DNA of 64,000 nt from Deltaproteobacteria bacterium (lineage in GTDB: Bacteria; Myxococcota_A; Polyangia; Polyangiales; Ga0077539): the NCBI GenBank assembly GCA_016218725.1, contig JACRDB010000104.1, positions 62,001 to 126,000 of the forward strand, in the 5' to 3' direction. The notes under the pieces were generated by a model, which worked only from the letters and a program-made list of their open reading frames with translations, made no database searches and was not told the origin of the DNA. A program made the position numbers and the translations under genes. Each line of letters begins with the position of its first letter. Position 1 is the first letter of the stretch. Below, piece by piece: positions 8,313 to 17,205 of this stretch.

Positions 8313-9236
8313 ATGCGGCTCTGCGCCCTCTCCGTGGACCTCGACGAGGTCCCCTGCTACCACGCCATCCACGGACTGCCTCCAGCCTCGGGGCCCGCCG
8401 CGCACGCGGTGTACGCCGACGCGGTCCCTCGCTTCCGGGCGCTCTTCAAGGAGCTCGGGGTCCCCGGGACATTCTTTGTCATCGGCCAGGACCTGGAGGA
8501 CGACCTGGTGCGTGAGCGCCTCCGGGGCCTCCTGGATGACGGGCACGAGCTGTCCAACCACAGCCTCTCGCACCGCTATGACCTCACCCGGCTCCCTCCC
8601 GGCGCCCAGCGGGACGAGGTCCAGGGCGGCATCGCCGCGATGGAGCGTGCCCTGGGGGTGCGCCCCGTGGGCTTCCGGGCTCCGGGCTATACCCTCACGG
8701 ACGGGCTCCTCGCGGCGCTCCGGGACCTGAAGGTCAGCTATGACAGCTCGGTGTTTCCGTGCCCCGCGTACTGGGGCGCCAAGGCCGGGGCCATCGGCTG
8801 GATCGCCCTCCGAGGCCGCGAGAGCCGCTCGGTGGTGGACAACCCCTCGGTGCTGCTCGCTCCCGCGGACCCCTACCGCGCAGGCACCCCCTACTGGAAA
8901 CCAGGCCCGGAAGGCCCGCTGGAATTTCCCATCGGTGTAACCAGAGGTGTGAGACTTCCCTACATTGGCACCTCGGTGATGCTGGCCGGGCGCCGCGGGG
9001 CGCCGCTCTTGACGGCGCAGATGGACGGCCGCCCCCTGGTGAACCTGGAGCTCCACGGGATGGACCTGTTGGAGGCGGCCGATGGGCTCGGTTACCTGGA
9101 GCGGCACCAGCCGGACCTCCGGGTGCCGCTGGCGACCAAGGAGGCGATCCTACGGGGGGTGGTGACGGACCTGCGGCGGAGGGGTTATGGTTTTGTGACC
9201 TTGGCGCGCGCCGCGGAGGTGTGGGCTACACGTTGA
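8313..9236 (+). CDS. NodB-type polysaccharide deacetylase
   Basis: 307 residues. Carbohydrate esterase 4 motifs in order: SVDLDEVP with the catalytic and metal Asp, ELSNHSLSHRYDL (HxxxH metal site), and GFRAPGYTLT (RxPxG-like). The long insert between the metal strands and the C-terminal LVNLELHGMDL resembles deacetylases of exopolysaccharide clusters. It should deacetylate an acetamido sugar in a surface or secreted glycan. No signal peptide is visible, so action on a lipid-linked intermediate in the cytoplasm is possible. It follows the DksA-like gene by 19 bases and overlaps the convergent erpA by 11 bases. Confidence 0.88.
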   Translation: MRLCALSVDLDEVPCYHAIHGLPPASGPAAHAVYADAVPRFRALFKELGVPGTFFVIGQDLEDDLVRERLRGLLDDGHELSNHSLSHRYDLTRLPPGAQRDEVQGGIAAMERALGVRPVGFRAPGYTLTDGLLAALRDLKVSYDSSVFPCPAYWGAKAGAIGWIALRGRESRSVVDNPSVLLAPADPYRAGTPYWKPGPEGPLEFPIGVTRGVRLPYIGTSVMLAGRRGAPLLTAQMDGRPLVNLELHGMDLLEAADGLGYLERHQPDLRVPLATKEAILRGVVTDLRRRGYGFVTLARAAEVWATR

Positions 9237-9549
9237 AGGAGCTGCCGCAGCCGCAGGTGCCCTTGACGTTGGGGTTCTCGAATTTGAACCCGGCGCCGCT
9301 GAGGCCCTCCACGTAGTCAATCTGCGTGCCCTCCAGGTACTGGATGGACAAAGGGTCGATGAAGAGCGGGATCCCGAAGGAGTCCACCACCTGATCCATG
9401 TCCGAGGGCTTCTCGTCGAAGTAGAGGTCGTACTGGAAGCCCGAGCAGCCTCCGCCCTTGACCTGGAGCCGGAGCCCCTGGCCCTCGAGGCCCTCGGCCT
9501 TGGCGATCTCGCGGACCTTCTCTGCGGCCTTTTCTGTCAGTGCCACCAT
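9226..9549 (-). CDS. erpA: Iron-sulfur cluster insertion protein, A-type carrier
   Basis: 107 residues, the usual length of ErpA/IscA proteins. The three conserved cluster-binding cysteines are present: C35 in KGGGCSGFQY, and C99 and C101 in the C-terminal GTCGCGSSF. The core LFIDPLSIQYLEGTQIDYVE is typical. A-type carriers receive 2Fe-2S or 4Fe-4S clusters from the scaffold and pass them to apo-enzymes. There is no isc or suf gene next to it, so it stands alone inside a glycan cluster, and telling ErpA from IscA by sequence alone is not firm. The start ATG has GAGG about nine bases upstream. Confidence 0.92.
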   Translation of the reverse strand: MVALTEKAAEKVREIAKAEGLEGQGLRLQVKGGGCSGFQYDLYFDEKPSDMDQVVDSFGIPLFIDPLSIQYLEGTQIDYVEGLSGAGFKFENPNVKGTCGCGSSFNV

Positions 9550-9633
9550 GGGCAATACCTCAGTACGACCCGGCGAGGGGTCGCCGTGTTGGAAGTTGAA
9601 TCCGTCGTCCCAGTCTGTAACACCGGCACCCGC

Positions 9634-10779
9634 ATGCGTAAAGCGCCCCGGGTCGCGGTGGTGGCCCCGTACCTGCCCGCGCCGGCCAGCTCTGGCGGGC
9701 GGATCCGGGTCCAGCGCCTCTCCCTGGCGCTCGCCCGTCGAGCCTCCGTGGACCTCTACGCCCGGTGCTTTCCCGTCGAGCTCCGGGGAGACCCCGAGGG
9801 GCGCCGCAGCGCCCTGGAGGTCTTCCGTACGGTCACCCTGGTGGACCCGGGACGCACCCCGTCGCTGCCTCCGTGGCTCCCCCGGAGGGTGCGGGAGGCC
9901 TGTCCGTCCGCGCTCGGTGACGCCCTGGCGCGCGCCCACGGCCAGGCACCCTACGACGCCGTGGTGGTCGCCCACGCCTATGCGTACGGCGTGGTGGCCG
10001 GGCTCCGGGGCGCCCGGGTGGTGCTCGACGAGCACAACATCGAGAGCGCCTACGCGCGGGACGTGGTGCCCGGTGGGGCTTTGGAGCGCTGGAGGCTCCA
10101 GCGCTGGGAGCGCCGGTGCTGGGCCCGGGCCAGCGCCGTCACCGCCGTCACCGAGGACGACCGGGCCGTGGTGGCGCCCTTTGCGCGGGAGGCCCACTGG
10201 ATCCCGAACGGGACGGATGTAGCGGGGGTTCCCTTCCGCCCGCCGTCGGAGCGCTCCGGGGCGACGGTGCTCTTCGTCGGGGCGCTGTCCCACCCGCCCA
10301 ATGTGCGCGCCGCGATGACCCTGGTCACCGAGGTGCTCCCCAGGGTGCGCGAGCGGGTGCCCGAGGCGCGGGTGGTGCTCTGCGGCAGGGACCCTTCGAG
10401 GGAGGTGCTCGCGCTCGCCGGGGAGGGCGTGACGGTCACCGGTACGGTGCCCGAGGTGGGGCCGTATCTGTCGGCTGCGGCGGTGTTTGCGAACCTCCTC
10501 GAGCACGGCGGAGGCTCCAGCTTGAAGGTCCCCGAGGCCCTCGCGGCGGGCCTCCCGATGGTGTCCACGGCGGTCGGCGTGAGGGGCCTCCGGCTCCCCG
10601 AGGGCGCCGTGACCCTGGTGGGCTCCGCGCCGGAGGCCGCCGACGCTCTGGTCCGCGCGCTGCGCGATCGCTCCCTGGACGCCGACGCCCGCGCGCGGGC
10701 AGGGCGAGACTGGGCCGAGGGCCTCGCCTGGGAGCGCGTCGGAGAGACCTTCACCCGCGTCGTCTTGGGCGACCCATGA
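9634..10779 (+). CDS. GT4-like glycosyltransferase
   Basis: 381 residues from ATG 9634; a TTG 48 bases upstream extends the frame without homology. Two Rossmann halves: VAVVAPYLPAPASSGGRIRVQ at the N-terminus, then TVLFVGALSHPPNVRAAM and GGGSSLKVPEALAAGLPMVS in the donor domain. The ARVVLDEHNIES segment is typical of GT4 enzymes of exopolysaccharide clusters. It begins a tight run of four genes (two glycosyltransferases, a methyltransferase and a flippase) all overlapping or nearly so, suggesting one transcript for a single glycan. Confidence 0.86.
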   Translation: MRKAPRVAVVAPYLPAPASSGGRIRVQRLSLALARRASVDLYARCFPVELRGDPEGRRSALEVFRTVTLVDPGRTPSLPPWLPRRVREACPSALGDALARAHGQAPYDAVVVAHAYAYGVVAGLRGARVVLDEHNIESAYARDVVPGGALERWRLQRWERRCWARASAVTAVTEDDRAVVAPFAREAHWIPNGTDVAGVPFRPPSERSGATVLFVGALSHPPNVRAAMTLVTEVLPRVRERVPEARVVLCGRDPSREVLALAGEGVTVTGTVPEVGPYLSAAAVFANLLEHGGGSSLKVPEALAAGLPMVSTAVGVRGLRLPEGAVTLVGSAPEAADALVRALRDRSLDADARARAGRDWAEGLAWERVGETFTRVVLGDP

Positions 10780-11780
10780 AGGTGCTGCACCTCCTGCCGT
10801 CTTTTTCCCGAGGCGGCGCCGAGGCCGTGGCCGAGACCCTGCTGCGCGAGGGCCAGAGGCGCGGCGTGGACAGCGCCCTGGACGCGCTCCCCGAGGGCGC
10901 CTCGCTGCGGCGCTGGGCCCTTGGGCGGCGGGACCCCGGGGGGATCGTGCATGCTCACCTCCCGTGGCCCGATCGCCTCGGGGCGGCGCTCCTGGCCGCG
11001 AGGGGCCGTCCCCTGGTGGTGACCTTTCACCTCCTCCCGGAGCCCGGGCGCTGGCCTCGGGATCGGGCGCTGGGAGCGCCCTCGCCGTGGTGCCTCCGGG
11101 CCGCGGGACGCGTGCGCCGGAGCGTGCGCTGGGTGGCCCTCTCGCGGCACGACCAGGGGGACCTCGGGGCGCTCCTCGGGGCGCCCGTGGAGATCGTGCG
11201 AAACGCGCCCCCGGCGCCACCTGCGCGCGCGCTCACCATGCCCTGGGAGGGGCCCTCGCTGCGGGTGGTGACCCTCGGGAGGCTCTCCTGGCAGAAGGGC
11301 CTCCGGAGGCTCCTGCGGGCCCTCGCGAGCCCCACGCTCCGCGCCCTGCCGTGGCAGTGGTGCGCCGCGGGCGAGGGCGAAGACCGCGCGGCGCTGGAGT
11401 CCGACGCGCGCGCCCTGGGGCTCTCCGAGAGGGTGCGCTTCGTGGGCGCTCGCAACGCCTCGGAGGCCTTCGACGGCGCGGAGCTCTGTGTCTTTCCGAG
11501 CGTGCGGGAGGGTATGCCCCTGGTGCCCCTGGAGGCCACCGAGGCGGGGGTCCCGGTGCTGGTGTCAGCCCTCGCGCCGCACCGGGAGCTCTTTGAGACA
11601 CTGCCCCGGGCGCTCCTCCCGGAGGACGAAGCCCGCTGGCCCGAGGCCCTGCACCGGTGGTTCACGGACCCTCCCGCGAGGCTCGCGCTGGCGAGCGCCC
11701 AGCGTGCCCTCCTCGGGGACGACCCTCGGGGCGCCCTCTGGGCGGCGTACGAGGGGCTCTACCGCGCATTGACGCGGTGA
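10776..11780 (+). CDS. GT4-like glycosyltransferase
   Basis: 334 residues. The start ATG overlaps the preceding stop in ATGA. The N-terminus KVLHLLPSFSRGGAEAVAET has the GGAE acceptor loop common in GT4 enzymes. The donor half has VVTLGRLSWQKGLRRLLRAL and the donor motif PSVREGMPLVPLEATEAGVPVL. The N-terminal half is shorter than usual, so the protein is about 40 residues below typical length, but all key segments are present. It probably adds the next sugar after the preceding enzyme. Confidence 0.85.
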   Translation: MKVLHLLPSFSRGGAEAVAETLLREGQRRGVDSALDALPEGASLRRWALGRRDPGGIVHAHLPWPDRLGAALLAARGRPLVVTFHLLPEPGRWPRDRALGAPSPWCLRAAGRVRRSVRWVALSRHDQGDLGALLGAPVEIVRNAPPAPPARALTMPWEGPSLRVVTLGRLSWQKGLRRLLRALASPTLRALPWQWCAAGEGEDRAALESDARALGLSERVRFVGARNASEAFDGAELCVFPSVREGMPLVPLEATEAGVPVLVSALAPHRELFETLPRALLPEDEARWPEALHRWFTDPPARLALASAQRALLGDDPRGALWAAYEGLYRALTR

Positions 11781-11808
11781 CCCGGGGCGGTCACACACAG
11801 TGCCTTCT

Positions 11809-12480
11809 ATGGGCCTCTGGTACACCCCCACGCCGGTGCCATACCGCCCGCACCGGGCCACCTGGCGCCAGCCCCTGCACCTGCACCTGGCGCCCTTGTG
11901 GGACGCGCTGGTGCCGCGCCTCGGCGCGCTCCGGGGCCGGGTGCTGGACGTGGGCTGCGGCCAGAGGCCCTACCGCGCGCTCCTCGGGGAGGCCGTAGAG
12001 TCCTACGTGGGCCTGGACCGCGAGGGCACGCTCCCCGCCCCGGACGTGGTGGGCGACGCCGAGGGCCTCCCCTTCCCGGACGGGGCCTTCGACGCCGCGG
12101 TGAGCTTCCAGGTGCTGGAGCACGTGCCCTCGCCGTGGCGCGCCGTGGAGGAGCTGTCCCGCGTCGTAAAGCCTTGCGGGACCGTGCTGTTTACGGTCCC
12201 CGGGGTGTGGCCCGCCCACGAGCTCCCGCACGACTACTGGCGCTTCACCGAGGAGGGCCTGCGCGCCCTCGGGCTCCGCGCGGGCCTCGGGAGCCTGGAG
12301 GTGGTGCCCCTCGGGGGCCTCTGGGCGACCCTCGGGCAGATGGCCAACCTGGAGCTCGATCGCAGGCGCCCCACGCGGTGCCTGGTGCCCCTGGTGAACC
12401 TCGCCGCGAGGGCGCTGGAGCCCACTGCCTCGCACACCCTGGTGCTCAACTGGCTGGTGACCGGGGAGCGCCGCGCGTGA
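11809..12480 (+). CDS. SAM-dependent class I methyltransferase
   Basis: 223 residues from ATG 11809 (GTG 11800 possible). Motif I RVLDVGCGQRPYRALL binds SAM; the acidic end of strand 2 is YVGLDREG; post-I is DVVGDAEGLPFPDGAFD; motif II is SFQVLEHVPSPWRAVEELSR. It belongs to the Methyltransf_11 group seen in lipopolysaccharide and exopolysaccharide loci, where it methylates a sugar or caps a chain. It lies between a glycosyltransferase and the flippase, with a GTGA stop/start overlap to the latter. Confidence 0.87.
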   Translation: MGLWYTPTPVPYRPHRATWRQPLHLHLAPLWDALVPRLGALRGRVLDVGCGQRPYRALLGEAVESYVGLDREGTLPAPDVVGDAEGLPFPDGAFDAAVSFQVLEHVPSPWRAVEELSRVVKPCGTVLFTVPGVWPAHELPHDYWRFTEEGLRALGLRAGLGSLEVVPLGGLWATLGQMANLELDRRRPTRCLVPLVNLAARALEPTASHTLVLNWLVTGERRA

Positions 12481-13922
12481 GCGGAGCGCCGGAGCTCCTG
12501 CGCAGGGTCGCGCGGGAGACCACACTCTTCGCGGGCTTCCAGGCCCTCGCCACGGTCCTGGTGGCGGTGTCCAACCTCCTCCTGGCCCGGGTGCTGGACG
12601 TGCGCTCCTTCGGGATCTTCGCGGTGTGTACCCTCTGCATCGGGGTGGGCTCGCTCCTCGGGGACGGGGGCCTCGGGGCTACGCTCCTTCGCCGTCGGGG
12701 CGAGGTCTCGGACCAGGAGCTCCGCACGGTGTTCACCTTCGTCCTGGGCGTGGGCGTCGCCCTCGGGGCGGGGCTCTACCTCGCGGCGCCGACGCTCGCT
12801 CGGAGGTACCACCTCCACGGGGACGAGCTGCCCGCGCTGCGGGCCTCCGCGGTGCTCCTCCTGGCCGGGCCCCTCAGGGTGGTGCCGTACCTCCGGCTGG
12901 AGAGGGCCCTGCAGCTCAGCCTGGTCGCGCGCATCGAGCTCCTGGCGACGCTCGTACGGCAGGGCATGGCGGTGCTCCTGGCGCTCTCCGGGGTTGGTGT
13001 GTGGGCCCTCCTCGTGGCCCACGCCCTGGGGGCCGCCACGCAGGTGGGCCTGGCCTGGTGGTGCGCCCCGGGCTGGACCGGCTTCGGAGGCTCCTTCACC
13101 GTACTGAAGGGGCTTCTATCGTATGGGGTGCGGGTGCAGGGCCTCGGGGTGCTGGCCTTCCTGAAGGACAACATCTCCGCGCTCTTCCTGGGTCCGCTCT
13201 TTGGCCCGGAGGCCGTGGGGCTCTTTGATTTCGGCGTGAAGTACGCGCAGATCCCGGTGCTGGCGGTGAACGCCCTGGGGCGCGTGCAGCTCCCGGTGTA
13301 CGCGCGGCTGGACCCCCACGACCCCGCCCTGCACGGCGCCCTCCGGGGCACCACGCGCATGGCCTTCCTGGTGGGCCTGCCCGTGCTGGTAGCGATGACC
13401 GTCGCGGCCCCCGCGGTGGTGCCCTGGCTCTACGCGCCGCGGTGGCTGGAGAGCCTCCCGGTGATCCAGGGTCTGGCGCTCAACATGGCCGGCGGGCTCC
13501 TGGCCGGGCCGCTCTTCGTGTTCCTTCAAGCCCAGGGCCACGCGGGCCTCGCCCTGCGGGTGTTCCTCGCGTGGACCGCGGGCACCTGGGCGCTGGCGCT
13601 GGCGCTCTCGGGCTACGGCATCGGGGCCGTGGCCTGGGCGCAGTCGGCATGCACCGTGGCCGTGGTGCTCGGGCTCCTGCGCTGGGCCGAGCGCTGGACC
13701 GGCCGGTCGCTCTCGGGCGCCCTCGTGGTCCCGCTGGGCGCGGCCTGCGCGGCCTCCGCGTGGGGGTGGCTCTCCCGGGGCCTCCTCGGGCCCCTCCCGT
13801 CGGCGCTGGGCGCGGTGCTGGTGTACCTTCTGGTGCTCCTGGCGCTGGAGCGTCAGGCGCTCGCCGAGGAGGCGCGGAGCCTCCTCTCGGCGCTCACCTC
13901 CCGGGGCCATGGCCAACGTTGA
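12477..13922 (+). CDS. Wzx-type polysaccharide flippase (MOP superfamily)
   Basis: 481 residues, start GTG overlapping the methyltransferase stop (GTGA). About 12 to 14 hydrophobic segments span the protein, starting LFAGFQALATVLVAVSNLLL and including the family-typical VLDVRSFGIFAVC, LLGDGGLGATLLRR and FDFGVKYAQIPVLAVNALG. This matches the polysaccharide biosynthesis protein family that flips undecaprenyl-linked repeat units across the inner membrane. No Wzy polymerase or Wzz length regulator is seen in the window. Its last 14 bases overlap the next gene. Confidence 0.88.
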   Translation: MSGAPELLRRVARETTLFAGFQALATVLVAVSNLLLARVLDVRSFGIFAVCTLCIGVGSLLGDGGLGATLLRRRGEVSDQELRTVFTFVLGVGVALGAGLYLAAPTLARRYHLHGDELPALRASAVLLLAGPLRVVPYLRLERALQLSLVARIELLATLVRQGMAVLLALSGVGVWALLVAHALGAATQVGLAWWCAPGWTGFGGSFTVLKGLLSYGVRVQGLGVLAFLKDNISALFLGPLFGPEAVGLFDFGVKYAQIPVLAVNALGRVQLPVYARLDPHDPALHGALRGTTRMAFLVGLPVLVAMTVAAPAVVPWLYAPRWLESLPVIQGLALNMAGGLLAGPLFVFLQAQGHAGLALRVFLAWTAGTWALALALSGYGIGAVAWAQSACTVAVVLGLLRWAERWTGRSLSGALVVPLGAACAASAWGWLSRGLLGPLPSALGAVLVYLLVLLALERQALAEEARSLLSALTSRGHGQR

Positions 13923-15171
13923 GACCAACCCCCACTGGGCCCGCGCCTCGGACAGCAGGGTCTGGCAGTGCCTCCTGACCGGACGCCGTGAGCCCGGGGC
14001 ATGCTTCTCCCCGGACGATGCCTGGCTGGCCTTTGCCCACCGCCACAACACCTGGGAGCAGGTGCTGGTCTTCGACATCGGGGGCCTGCGCCTCGCGTGC
14101 ACCCTGGAGGCCCGGGGACCCGTCTCGGGCCTCGCCTTCGCATCGAAGGACTCCCTCCTGGTGGCATGCTCCGTCCAGGGGAGCACCTGGGTCGGCCTCT
14201 ACGCGGTGCCGGACGGCGGCCTCCTGGCCGAGAGGACCGTGTCGGGAGTTGTAGGTTCCTGTGTGACCATGTCGGTGTCTCACACGGCGCGGCAGGTGTT
14301 GGTGAGTCCCTGGTGCTGGACGCGGGAGACCTCCCAGAAGGGCGCGTTTCTCTCCACCGACGACCTCGCCGTGGTGGGAGGGTACCTCCCTCCCTTCGGG
14401 GACGCGCCGGGCGGGGTTCACGCGATGGTGTCTCTCGCGCCCGACGGGCACGCGGTGGCCGAGGCTGTGGGGGGCTCCCAGGGCGGGGGGGCGGAGCTCT
14501 ACCTCTACGACCGCGGGTCCGGAGACCGAAGGAAGGCCCCGGGCTACCCGGACGGGGCCATCCAGCTCCTTCGGTGGCTGGGGCCCAGGACCGTGCTGAT
14601 CCTTCGGGGCTTGGGGTCCCTCTGGCTGGAGGGGCCCCAGACGCGCGCGGTGGTGGTCGACGCGGTCGGGTGCTCGGTGCTGTTTGATTCAGCGAAGAAC
14701 TTTCGCAGCGCGCCGCAGCGTCGGGGAGGCCGAGGACCGGACCTGCAGGCGTGGGAGGAGAACGACGCCCTGGGCGCATACGTCTCCGTGGACCTGCACC
14801 CCGAGCGGCATCGCCTCGTGCTCCTGGGTTCGCAGCGCGCCGGGCGCCTCCAGGTGGTGGACCTGGCCGACGGGAGCGTCGCGCCCCGGAGCGTGGCCGT
14901 GGAGAGTCCTTCGGTGGCGCTCGGGGTGTGCTGGAGCGGCGACGCGTTGGTGACCTTCACGGGCTCCGGGACCCAGGGCACGCTCCGCGAGCGCCCTCCG
15001 CGCGCGGCGCCGCGGCGGATCGACCGCTGGGCGATGGTGGGGCGCCAGCCCCGCCATGGGCGTATCACCCGGAGCCCTCAGGGGCGCTGGTGGCTCCTCC
15101 ACTGGGTGGACCTCGACGGACCGTGGATGCCCCTCCGGGTGGCGCTCCGCGAAGCCGCCGCGGAGGGGTGA
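13909..15171 (+). CDS. Beta-propeller-like protein of unknown function
   Basis: 420 residues, not recognised. It repeats short blocks of the form FSPDDAWLAFA, LVFDIGGLRLACTL, VSLAPDGHAVAEA, LYLYDRGSGDRR and LQVVDLADGSV, the look of WD40 or PD40-type blades, suggesting a six- or seven-bladed propeller. It has no signal peptide or membrane segment. It overlaps the flippase by 14 bases, so it is probably the last gene of the glycan operon; a scaffold or regulatory role there is only a guess. It ends three bases before the convergent cytochrome gene. Confidence 0.6.
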   Translation: MANVETNPHWARASDSRVWQCLLTGRREPGACFSPDDAWLAFAHRHNTWEQVLVFDIGGLRLACTLEARGPVSGLAFASKDSLLVACSVQGSTWVGLYAVPDGGLLAERTVSGVVGSCVTMSVSHTARQVLVSPWCWTRETSQKGAFLSTDDLAVVGGYLPPFGDAPGGVHAMVSLAPDGHAVAEAVGGSQGGGAELYLYDRGSGDRRKAPGYPDGAIQLLRWLGPRTVLILRGLGSLWLEGPQTRAVVVDAVGCSVLFDSAKNFRSAPQRRGGRGPDLQAWEENDALGAYVSVDLHPERHRLVLLGSQRAGRLQVVDLADGSVAPRSVAVESPSVALGVCWSGDALVTFTGSGTQGTLRERPPRAAPRRIDRWAMVGRQPRHGRITRSPQGRWWLLHWVDLDGPWMPLRVALREAAAEG

Positions 15172-15174
15172 AGG

Positions 15175-16830
15175 TCAGTCGCGCGTGCCGGCGTCCGTGG
15201 CCTCGCTCATCGGGCGCCCGTGGCCCGGGCCCAGGATCCTCGGGAGGTAGGTGCTGTAGTCAAAGTGGTCGGAGTGCTCCGGCGTGTGGCACTCGCCCGC
15301 GCACAGCGAGGCCGGCGCGTCCAGGCGGATGGTCGAGCGCCGCAGGGCGGCGGTGCGGGCCTCGACGTGGAGGCTCCCCGGGCCGTGGCAGCTCTCGCAC
15401 TGCACGTCCCTCAGGCCGTCGTTCTGCACCACCTCGCTGCCGCCGGGGCGCTGGTAGCCCGTGACGTGACAGCCCACGCAGGACAGGTTGAAGTTCTTGA
15501 AGAGCTCGTCCAGCGTGCGGTAGGCGTGGCTGTGGGGCGTGCGGGCCCACACGTCGTAGGCCTCCTCGTGGCAGTCCCGGCAGGCCTCGATGCCGAGGTA
15601 CCGCGCCGTCCCCGCGGGCGCCTCCGGGGCCCGGAGCGTGGCGTACTCCGCGCGGTTGTGCTCGTTCACCGCGCGGAAATAAGCCCCGATGGTGCGCTCC
15701 ACGGCGGGCTCCCGAGGGAGCTCCGGGCCGATCTCAAGGGCCCGGGCCTCAAAGGAGCGCGCGCTCCGCGGGCTGCCGCTCCCGCTGAGGGTGAGCCTCT
15801 CGCGCTCCATGGTGGCGAGCCTCTGGCGCTGCGCGGCCAGGGCCTGGGCGTCGGTGGTGGGGTCCCGGGTCCAGGCCTCGATGCGCTGACGCAGGTCCGC
15901 GATGCGCCCGTCGAGCCGCGCCACGTCCGCGGCCAGGGTAGTGGCCGAGCGATCCCGGAAGGGCCCGGAGCCGGGCCTTACGCTGAGGTCGAGCACGCCG
16001 AGGAATTTCCCCTGGTTCGGCGCCGTGAGCAGGTACGCCGTACCGATGCGCTCCGGGGGGAGGGCGGCGTTGCCCTCCTCGCGGGCGGCGATCACGAAGT
16101 CCGTGCCCGGCACCTGGGCCAGGAGCCTGGCCGTACGCCTGGGCACCGAGGCCAGCACCACCACGGCGTGGACGCCCTGGCGCCGGACGGCCTCCACGGC
16201 GCCGCGGGCGGCCTCCACGGGGTCCGAGGCGCTCGGGGCGCCGGGCGGGGCGTCGCCTTCAGCCGGGCGGAAATCCGTGACTCCGATGAAGGCCACCCGG
16301 AGGCCCCCGGCGGTGTGTACATAGGTCCGCGCGAGGCCCGCGTTGGCGGCCACGGGCCGCGCCGCGAGGCCCCGGGTGAGGCGCCCGAAGCCATCGGCCC
16401 CAAGGGCAAAATCCGCGGGGCCGGGCGCAAACGCCGCGAGGCGCAGGTCCCCGAGGATGGCGCGCAGGGCGTCGGCCTTGGCCTGCTCCTGGTAGACCAT
16501 CCTCGGGTCCAGGCGGGGTTCAGCAAAGAAGAGGTTTCCAACGGAGACCAGTACGCTCCGGGGGGCCTCCGCGCGCTGGCTCTCCAGGAGCCGGGCCAGG
16601 CGATCGATGCCCCCGAGGGGGCGGGTCTGGCACCCGCAGGGCTCCAGGTACCCGTCCAGGTCCACCAGGTAATAGATTCGCAGCGTGGGGCCCGGGGCTC
16701 CGCGGGGGATGTTGCGGCGACCCCGGTGGTGACACGAGGCCCCGAAGCCCAGGAGGGCCCCGAGGAGCACCAGCACGAGACTTCCAGCCCGCCGAGCCTT
16801 GTCCGGTCGCACGGGGTGTGTGTGGTCCAT
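15175..16830 (-). CDS. UshA-like/multiheme cytochrome c554-type lipoprotein
   Basis: 551 residues from ATG 16830. The N-terminus has a basic then hydrophobic segment ending FGASC (Cys33), a likely but imperfect lipobox. Residues about 50-300 look like a 5'-nucleotidase (UshA)-type metallophosphatase fold, starting LRIYYLVDLDGYLEPCGC, although several metal-ligand motifs are not obvious. A helical linker with about 60 residues of coiled coil follows. From about 411 comes a cytochrome c554-type domain with heme sites CRDCH (417), CVGCH (451) and CESCH (478), and a CxxxCH (CAGECH, 510) that could bind a fourth heme. It should face the periplasm and take part in electron transfer; the substrate is unknown. 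Confidence 0.82.
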   Translation of the reverse strand: MDHTHPVRPDKARRAGSLVLVLLGALLGFGASCHHRGRRNIPRGAPGPTLRIYYLVDLDGYLEPCGCQTRPLGGIDRLARLLESQRAEAPRSVLVSVGNLFFAEPRLDPRMVYQEQAKADALRAILGDLRLAAFAPGPADFALGADGFGRLTRGLAARPVAANAGLARTYVHTAGGLRVAFIGVTDFRPAEGDAPPGAPSASDPVEAARGAVEAVRRQGVHAVVVLASVPRRTARLLAQVPGTDFVIAAREEGNAALPPERIGTAYLLTAPNQGKFLGVLDLSVRPGSGPFRDRSATTLAADVARLDGRIADLRQRIEAWTRDPTTDAQALAAQRQRLATMERERLTLSGSGSPRSARSFEARALEIGPELPREPAVERTIGAYFRAVNEHNRAEYATLRAPEAPAGTARYLGIEACRDCHEEAYDVWARTPHSHAYRTLDELFKNFNLSCVGCHVTGYQRPGGSEVVQNDGLRDVQCESCHGPGSLHVEARTAALRRSTIRLDAPASLCAGECHTPEHSDHFDYSTYLPRILGPGHGRPMSEATDAGTRD

Positions 16831-16871
16831 GGGGCTCCGCGGCGTCAAGTCCCGGGACGGCCCCGGTTGGC

Positions 16872-16901
16872 TTGACGAGGGGCGCCCGGCGGCGCTAGGT
16901 T
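16872..16901 (+). promoter_or_regulatory. Sigma70-like promoter of the rpsP operon
   Basis: TTGACG (16872-16877), 18-base spacer, TAGGTT (16896-16901). It sits in the 122-base gap between the divergent cytochrome gene and rpsP, leaving a leader of about 45 bases. Confidence 0.6.
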
Positions 16902-16952
16902 CCCGCGCCCCGGGAGAGAGTACCTCCCGACGTTACCCGCAGGGATTGACTC

Positions 16953-17198
16953 ATGGTGAAGATCCGCCTCGCGCGTACCGGGACCAACAAGGTCGCCACG
17001 TACCGCATCGTTGTCACAGACCACCGCGCCAAGCGCGACGGTCGCCACATCGAGAGCCTGGGCACCTACGACCCCCGCGCAAAGCAGGGCGGCTTCGTGC
17101 TGAAGCGGGACCGGCTCAAGCACTGGCAGGGCTTCGGGGCCCAGCTCTCCGAGGAGATGACCCAGCTCCTCAAGCGCAACCCGGCCCCGCAGGGCTGA
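16953..17198 (+). CDS. rpsP: 30S ribosomal protein S16
   Basis: 81 residues, the standard length for S16. The whole protein aligns by eye with the family: MVKIRLARTGTNKVATYRIV, HRAKRDGRHIESLGTYDP, and LKRDRLKHWQGFGAQLSEEM. S16 binds 16S rRNA early in 30S assembly. It heads the conserved order rpsP-khpA-rimM-trmD-rplS, which supports the call. A good promoter lies just upstream. Confidence 0.98.
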   Translation: MVKIRLARTGTNKVATYRIVVTDHRAKRDGRHIESLGTYDPRAKQGGFVLKRDRLKHWQGFGAQLSEEMTQLLKRNPAPQG

Positions 17199-17205
17199 GC
17201 CTTCG

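Noticed and set aside
9589..9621. Possible promoter before the glycosyltransferase at 9634 (TTGGAA or TTGAAT with TGTAAC)
   Set aside because: Spacers of 21 or 14 bases are outside the normal range.
9226..11220. Minus-strand frame of about 664 residues ending in ErpA
   Set aside because: Only the last 107 residues (from 9549) are ErpA; the rest is antisense to glycosyltransferases and low complexity.
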